Below, one piece after another: positions 60,726 through 64,000 of a DNA stretch of 64,000 nt (position 1 is the stretch's first letter; each line of letters starts with the position of its first letter). This DNA comes from Gilliamella apicola (lineage in GTDB: Bacteria; Pseudomonadota; Gammaproteobacteria; Enterobacterales; Orbaceae), in contig NZ_CP007445.1 in the NCBI RefSeq assembly GCF_000599985.1, forward strand, positions 1,116,001-1,180,000. The letters run 5' to 3'. Below the pieces are notes generated by a model. The model saw nothing but the letters and a program-made list of their open reading frames with translations, did no database searches and was not told the origin of the DNA. Position numbers and translations under genes: made by a program.

Positions 60726-61925
60726 ATGCGTTTTTCATGGTATTTTGGTTGGAATATTGTTGTTGCTGCATCAATTTTAACATTGCTTTCCAGCGGACTT
60801 AGAATGAGCATGGGTGTTTTTTTTCTACCTATTGCTAACGATCTTGGTTTTAGTCGCAGTGTCCTTTCTGGAGTTATTGCTATTGGTATGCTTTTTTCGG
60901 GTATTGCTATGCCAATAGCTGGTTATTTGGTTGGTAAATATGGTACTCGCTTTGTTCTATTGCTTGGTACCCTGATAATCATTTTTTCAACTATTTGGTC
61001 GGCGGTGTCTCGTGATTATTGGAATTTTCTTTTTTCATTTGGCATTGCATTATCATTTGGCACATCGTTTGTTGGTTCAGTTAGTTTTACACCTATTGTG
61101 ACAAAATGGTTTTACAAACATAGAGGATTAGCATTATTTATTCTATCATCAGGAAGTATGGCTGGAATAGCTGTGATGCTACCTGTGTTTGCTTTTTTCA
61201 TTCCTGTATATGGTTGGCAAACCACTTTAGTTGGGTTTTCTGTTCTTTTTATGATTATAGCCGTACCAGTTGCGCTAATTATAATGAAAGATCAACATAC
61301 AGATATAATTGATTTTAATCAAGCTAATGTACAAGAGCCACAATCCAGTATAAAACTTATCGAAGTATTAAAAACTATACCATTTTGGCAGCTTAGTTTT
61401 GGTCTTTTTACTTGTGGTTTTAGTATGAATTTATTAGGAACACATGGTGTTCCAATGCTTATTGACCATGGATTTAATGAAATGGTGAGTTCTAATGCAA
61501 TTGGTATGATTGGTTTTGTCGCTATATTTAGTACATTAGCGCTAGGGTATCTTTCAGATATTGTCCAAAGAAAAAATATTTTAGTAATGGTTTATTTAGT
61601 TAGAGGCATCGGTTTTATTGCTTTGGTTTTAGCATCAAATGAATGGCAACTATTTACTATTGCAATGTTAGGAGGATTAGTTTGGGCTGGTGCTTTGTCC
61701 ACTTCAGGAGCGATTACCGCAGATATTTATGGTGTAAAAATTGTAGGATTACTTTCTGGATTAACTTATTTAGGTCACCAAATCGGGGCTATGATTGGTT
61801 CATGGTTAGGCGGTTGGGCTTATGATAATTTACATACCCATCTTGTTGCTTTTGGTATAGCAAGTTTACTATTGTTTATCGCTGCATTTAGCTCTTATTT
61901 CTTACCAAAAACTCATCACAACTAA
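60726..61925 (+). CDS. Major facilitator transporter, OFA/MCT-like
   Basis: 399 residues, twelve predicted membrane helices. The start FSWYFGWNIVVAASILTLLSSGLRMSMGVFF and the ISFDPIV-like SFTPIVTKWFYKHRGLAL segment are typical of oxalate:formate antiporter-like and monocarboxylate-like MFS permeases. ATG 60726 has AGGA at a 6-base spacing; the ATG six bases earlier is too close. Substrate unknown. Monocistronic, sharing a terminator with convergent fklB. Confidence 0.82.
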   Translation: MRFSWYFGWNIVVAASILTLLSSGLRMSMGVFFLPIANDLGFSRSVLSGVIAIGMLFSGIAMPIAGYLVGKYGTRFVLLLGTLIIIFSTIWSAVSRDYWNFLFSFGIALSFGTSFVGSVSFTPIVTKWFYKHRGLALFILSSGSMAGIAVMLPVFAFFIPVYGWQTTLVGFSVLFMIIAVPVALIIMKDQHTDIIDFNQANVQEPQSSIKLIEVLKTIPFWQLSFGLFTCGFSMNLLGTHGVPMLIDHGFNEMVSSNAIGMIGFVAIFSTLALGYLSDIVQRKNILVMVYLVRGIGFIALVLASNEWQLFTIAMLGGLVWAGALSTSGAITADIYGVKIVGLLSGLTYLGHQIGAMIGSWLGGWAYDNLHTHLVAFGIASLLLFIAAFSSYFLPKTHHN

Positions 61926-61931
61926 AAAGTA

Positions 61932-61960
61932 AATGGACGCAAAAGCGTCCATTATTTTTA
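61932..61960. terminator. Bidirectional terminator between MFS gene and fklB
   Basis: Stem AATGGACGC / GCGTCCATT, loop AAAA, followed by ATTTTTA on the plus strand. Confidence 0.88.
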
Positions 61961-62569
61961 TAGAACTTTCAATAATTCAACATCAAAAATTAATGCACTA
62001 TAAGGAGGGATTGAAGCACCTGCGCCTTGTGCGCCATATGCGAGTTCTTGCGGAATATACAAACGCCATTTAGAACCTTCGGGCATAAGTTGTAACGCTT
62101 CAACCCAACCAGGTATCACACCATTAACAGGAAATTCAGCAGGCTGACCACGTTCAATAGAACTGTCAAAAACAGTGCCATCAATTAATTGGCCAGAATA
62201 ATGAACTTGTACACGATCAGTTGCTTTTGGTAACGCGCCTTCACCAACAGTAATGATCTCATACTGTAAACCAGATTCGGTCGATTTAATGCCATCTTTT
62301 TTTAGATTTTCTGCAAGAAAATCTTTGCCTTCTTGAGCAATTTTTTCGGCTTGTTTAGCCTTTTCTTTAGTTGCTTGTTCATGTACATGGCGTAGGGCAT
62401 CATGTAATTCTTGCAGAGGGAGCGCAGGTTGATTACCTGATAATACATCTTCCATTGCAAATTTTAATGCATTGAGATCTAGATTACTTAGACCAGAATC
62501 TTTTAATTGTTGGCCAATTTGTAAACCTATAGCATAACTTGCCTTTTGATCAATCGTTTCTAATTTCAT
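61958..62569 (-). CDS. fklB: FKBP-type peptidyl-prolyl cis-trans isomerase FklB
   Basis: 203 residues. N-terminal dimerisation helices ([17 protein letters not shown]), a long helix with [21 protein letters not shown], and a C-terminal FKBP domain: [60 protein letters not shown]. No signal peptide, so cytosolic FklB rather than periplasmic FkpA. Confidence 0.95.
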   Translation of the reverse strand: MKLETIDQKASYAIGLQIGQQLKDSGLSNLDLNALKFAMEDVLSGNQPALPLQELHDALRHVHEQATKEKAKQAEKIAQEGKDFLAENLKKDGIKSTESGLQYEIITVGEGALPKATDRVQVHYSGQLIDGTVFDSSIERGQPAEFPVNGVIPGWVEALQLMPEGSKWRLYIPQELAYGAQGAGASIPPYSALIFDVELLKVL

Positions 62570-62780
62570 TTTTTACCTTTAATGGTTAATGGATCGAATT
62601 TATAAATAAGCTAATTAGTTTGTAGATAAGCAAATAAATGTCAAGCAGTAATTTACATTGTCAACGTGTGATTACTGTTTTATTACACAATTGGTAAAGA
62701 ATTTATTAATTTGGCTAGCACTCAGCTAAAATATCAGCGATAATATGCGCCATTATATTCTCAAAATAGGTTAAGTGTAG

Positions 62781-63200
62781 ATGCCGTTTCGTAAATTTAC
62801 CTCGCTTGCAATTTTAACTAGTATTTTATTAACTGGTTGTTCAGCCGTTGATCATTGGGTGTATCGACCTGACATCAATCAAGGTAATTATGTAACACCA
62901 GAAGCAATTGATTTATTGAAAGTGGGTCAAACTAAAGATCAAGTTGTCTTTATTTTGGGTGCACCGATGTTAACTTCTATTTTTGGTGATAACGTTTGGT
63001 ATTATGTTTTCCGTCAACAACCACAACATGAAAGTATTAGTCAAAGAACGTATGCTATTTACTTTAATGAAATGGGTATAGTGACGGATATTAAAGTTTC
63101 AGCCTTGGACGGTTCAAAATCCTTGGAAGAAATGAATAAACAAGAAATATCAGATCGTATTGGCATACAATCTGATGATGACTCTGATTCTGGTGATTAA
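62781..63200 (+). CDS. bamE: Outer-membrane assembly lipoprotein BamE
   Basis: 139 residues. Lipoprotein signal with lipobox LLTGC near residue 20 and Ser at +2 (outer membrane). VYRPDINQGNYVTPEAIDLLKVGQTKDQVVFILGAP and DNVWYYVFRQQP are the conserved BamE core that contacts BamD and phosphatidylglycerol. An acidic C-terminal tail (QSDDDSDSGD) extends past the usual 113 residues. Confidence 0.95.
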   Translation: MPFRKFTSLAILTSILLTGCSAVDHWVYRPDINQGNYVTPEAIDLLKVGQTKDQVVFILGAPMLTSIFGDNVWYYVFRQQPQHESISQRTYAIYFNEMGIVTDIKVSALDGSKSLEEMNKQEISDRIGIQSDDDSDSGD

Positions 63201-63257
63201 TAATGTTCTAATACTTCACGTTAATTGCCATTTTGATCATCTTTTAAGTACAAGCAA

Positions 63258-63298
63258 GAAAAAACTCGTGGAGATGTGTCGCGAGTTTTTTCTTTTTT
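63258..63298 (+). terminator. bamE terminator
   Basis: 11-bp perfect stem GAAAAAACTCG / CGAGTTTTTTC followed by a second T run. Confidence 0.92.
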
Positions 63299-63498
63299 TA
63301 TTTAATTCAGTAAAACATATATGATAGATTGTTATAAAGACAATCTAAACTTAATAATAGTATTAAACAAAGCTACTACTATTACAGCCATAAGCTTTAT
63401 GTATATAAATAAGATATAATTATACATATGAAAGTTATTAAATAAAATTTCCAATAATCATGTAAATTGGTAATGGCTTCAACAATGTCCTCTCCTCT

Positions 63499-63727
63499 TT
63501 ATCGATTAGTGGCTAAACTAAATGAATTTTCTGATTTAAATAGTTTTATATCCGTGATAATTAATGAAATACCCATAATAGTAGTAATGATAAATAATCA
63601 ACTAATGCAACCTCCAAAAATAGCTATGACGCCAGAAATTTGTCGTATAGTTGCAATGAAGTTCATCTGTTATGCTTAAAAATTCTGTAGTGTTAATTGA
63701 AATAAAGCTAGTTTCATTGATATCCAT
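63499..63727 (-). pseudogene. Possible decayed small membrane protein
   Basis: On the minus strand AAGGAATT precedes ATG 63727 (MDINETSFISINTTEFLSI). In a second frame a membrane-like stretch follows (MNFIATIRQISGVIAIFGG), is cut by TGA, and continues in the same frame as LFIITTIMGISLIITDIKLF to TAA at 63499. One frameshift and one nonsense change would explain it. The plus-strand frame over the same bases looks like a shadow. The stretch 63300-63498 shows nothing else. Confidence 0.3.
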
Positions 63728-63805
63728 GTTAATTCCTTATATTATTATGTTCTATCTTGAAAAAAGATGGATAGAACACCGCTTATTTATTATGTCGAGG
63801 TAAGT

Positions 63806-64000
63806 TTGCAAAAAAAAATCAACTTAAATCAATTCTCTATCGCGCCAATGCTGGACCTAACCGATAAACACTGTCGTTATTTTCATCGAATTTTAACCAA
63901 AAAAACGCTTTTGTATACCGAAATGGTGACAACAGGTGCAATACTATTTGGCAAAGGTGATTATTTAGCTTTCAACCAAGAAGAACACCCAATTAGTTTA
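63806..64000 (+). CDS. dusA: tRNA-dihydrouridine(20/20a) synthase, N-terminal part
   Basis: 65 codons before the window ends. FSIAPMLDLTDKHCRYFHRIL and LLYTEMVTTGAILFGKGDYLAF are the FMN-binding start of DusA (E. coli has APMLDWTDRHCRYF). TTG 63806 is chosen: GAGG lies five bases upstream and the N-terminus MQKKINLNQFSIAPML fits. An in-frame ATG at 63767 has no ribosome site and sits inside a hairpin (GTTCTATC 63749-63756 with GATAGAAC 63770-63777). Confidence 0.93.
   Translation, partial: MQKKINLNQFSIAPMLDLTDKHCRYFHRILTKKTLLYTEMVTTGAILFGKGDYLAFNQEEHPISL

Noticed and set aside
63467..63679. 70-codon plus-strand frame after bamE
   Set aside because: Composition is unlike a protein, there is no ribosome site, and a better-looking though broken minus-strand gene covers the same bases.

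Overview
The window is AT-rich chromosomal DNA (by eye about one third G+C) from a gammaproteobacterium. Almost every gene resembles an enterobacterial or Pasteurellaceae counterpart: pyrG-eno, hldD-waaF-waaC, tamA-tamB, potFGHI, igaA, srmB, bamE, yaeP, cmoM, and an ampD gene divergent from pilABCD. The AT-richness together with this mixture suggests the Orbales (Gilliamella or Frischella type, insect gut). That placement is inference; no rRNA is present to confirm it. There are no insertion sequences, CRISPR arrays, prophages or tRNA genes. This is core-like chromosome with scattered gene decay.

Layout. 0-6 kb: unidentified C-terminus, AroE-like dehydrogenase, YgbA-like protein, a Fur-boxed TonB receptor, alr-mltG. 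6-13 kb: an AmpD-YqcC fusion divergent from pilABCD (with a CRP-S type site), an M20 amidohydrolase, ygfZ. 13-19 kb: ilvIH, deoD, a TsgA-like permease, a Crp/Fnr-like regulator. 19-28.6 kb: igaA, pyrG-eno, a VirK/YbjX protein, lysO, a dead triose-phosphate-isomerase-like gene, an intact SorC-family regulator. 29-38 kb: pssA, ydiK, ecotin with a lipobox, potFGHI, FMN riboswitch-ribB. 38-46 kb: fepA remnant, SMR pair, peroxiredoxin, srmB, trmA, a candidate sRNA, CusRS-like two-component system. 46-52 kb: yaeP, heptose/LPS core genes, cmoM, plsC, stand-alone mnmD. 52-64 kb: tamBA, WapI-like protein, hpt, tadA, dapB, MFS transporter, fklB, bamE, start of dusA.

Functional themes. The outer envelope is well represented: LPS heptose transfer, TAM, BamE, IgaA as brake on the Rcs phosphorelay, MltG and AmpD in peptidoglycan turnover, PssA and PlsC in phospholipid synthesis. 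At least six genes act on tRNA (trmA, cmoM, mnmD, tadA, dusA, ygfZ). Iron uptake is present but eroding: one intact Fur-boxed receptor and one truncated fepA.

The least ordinary items are: (1) two pyrimidine-rich RNA segments of similar design, one a free-standing candidate sRNA at 43.9-44.0 kb and one in the 3'UTR of the peroxiredoxin gene; (2) the AmpD-YqcC fusion; (3) ecotin with a lipoprotein signal and Leu at P1; (4) extra N-terminal membrane segments on both PotH and PotI; (5) MnmD without the oxidoreductase half of MnmC; (6) two independent duplications of a gene 3' end plus its downstream region (after the amidohydrolase gene and after ilvH); (7) a dispersed element of about 34-42 bp in three copies. 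None of these alone proves a new system; each is listed with a decisive check.
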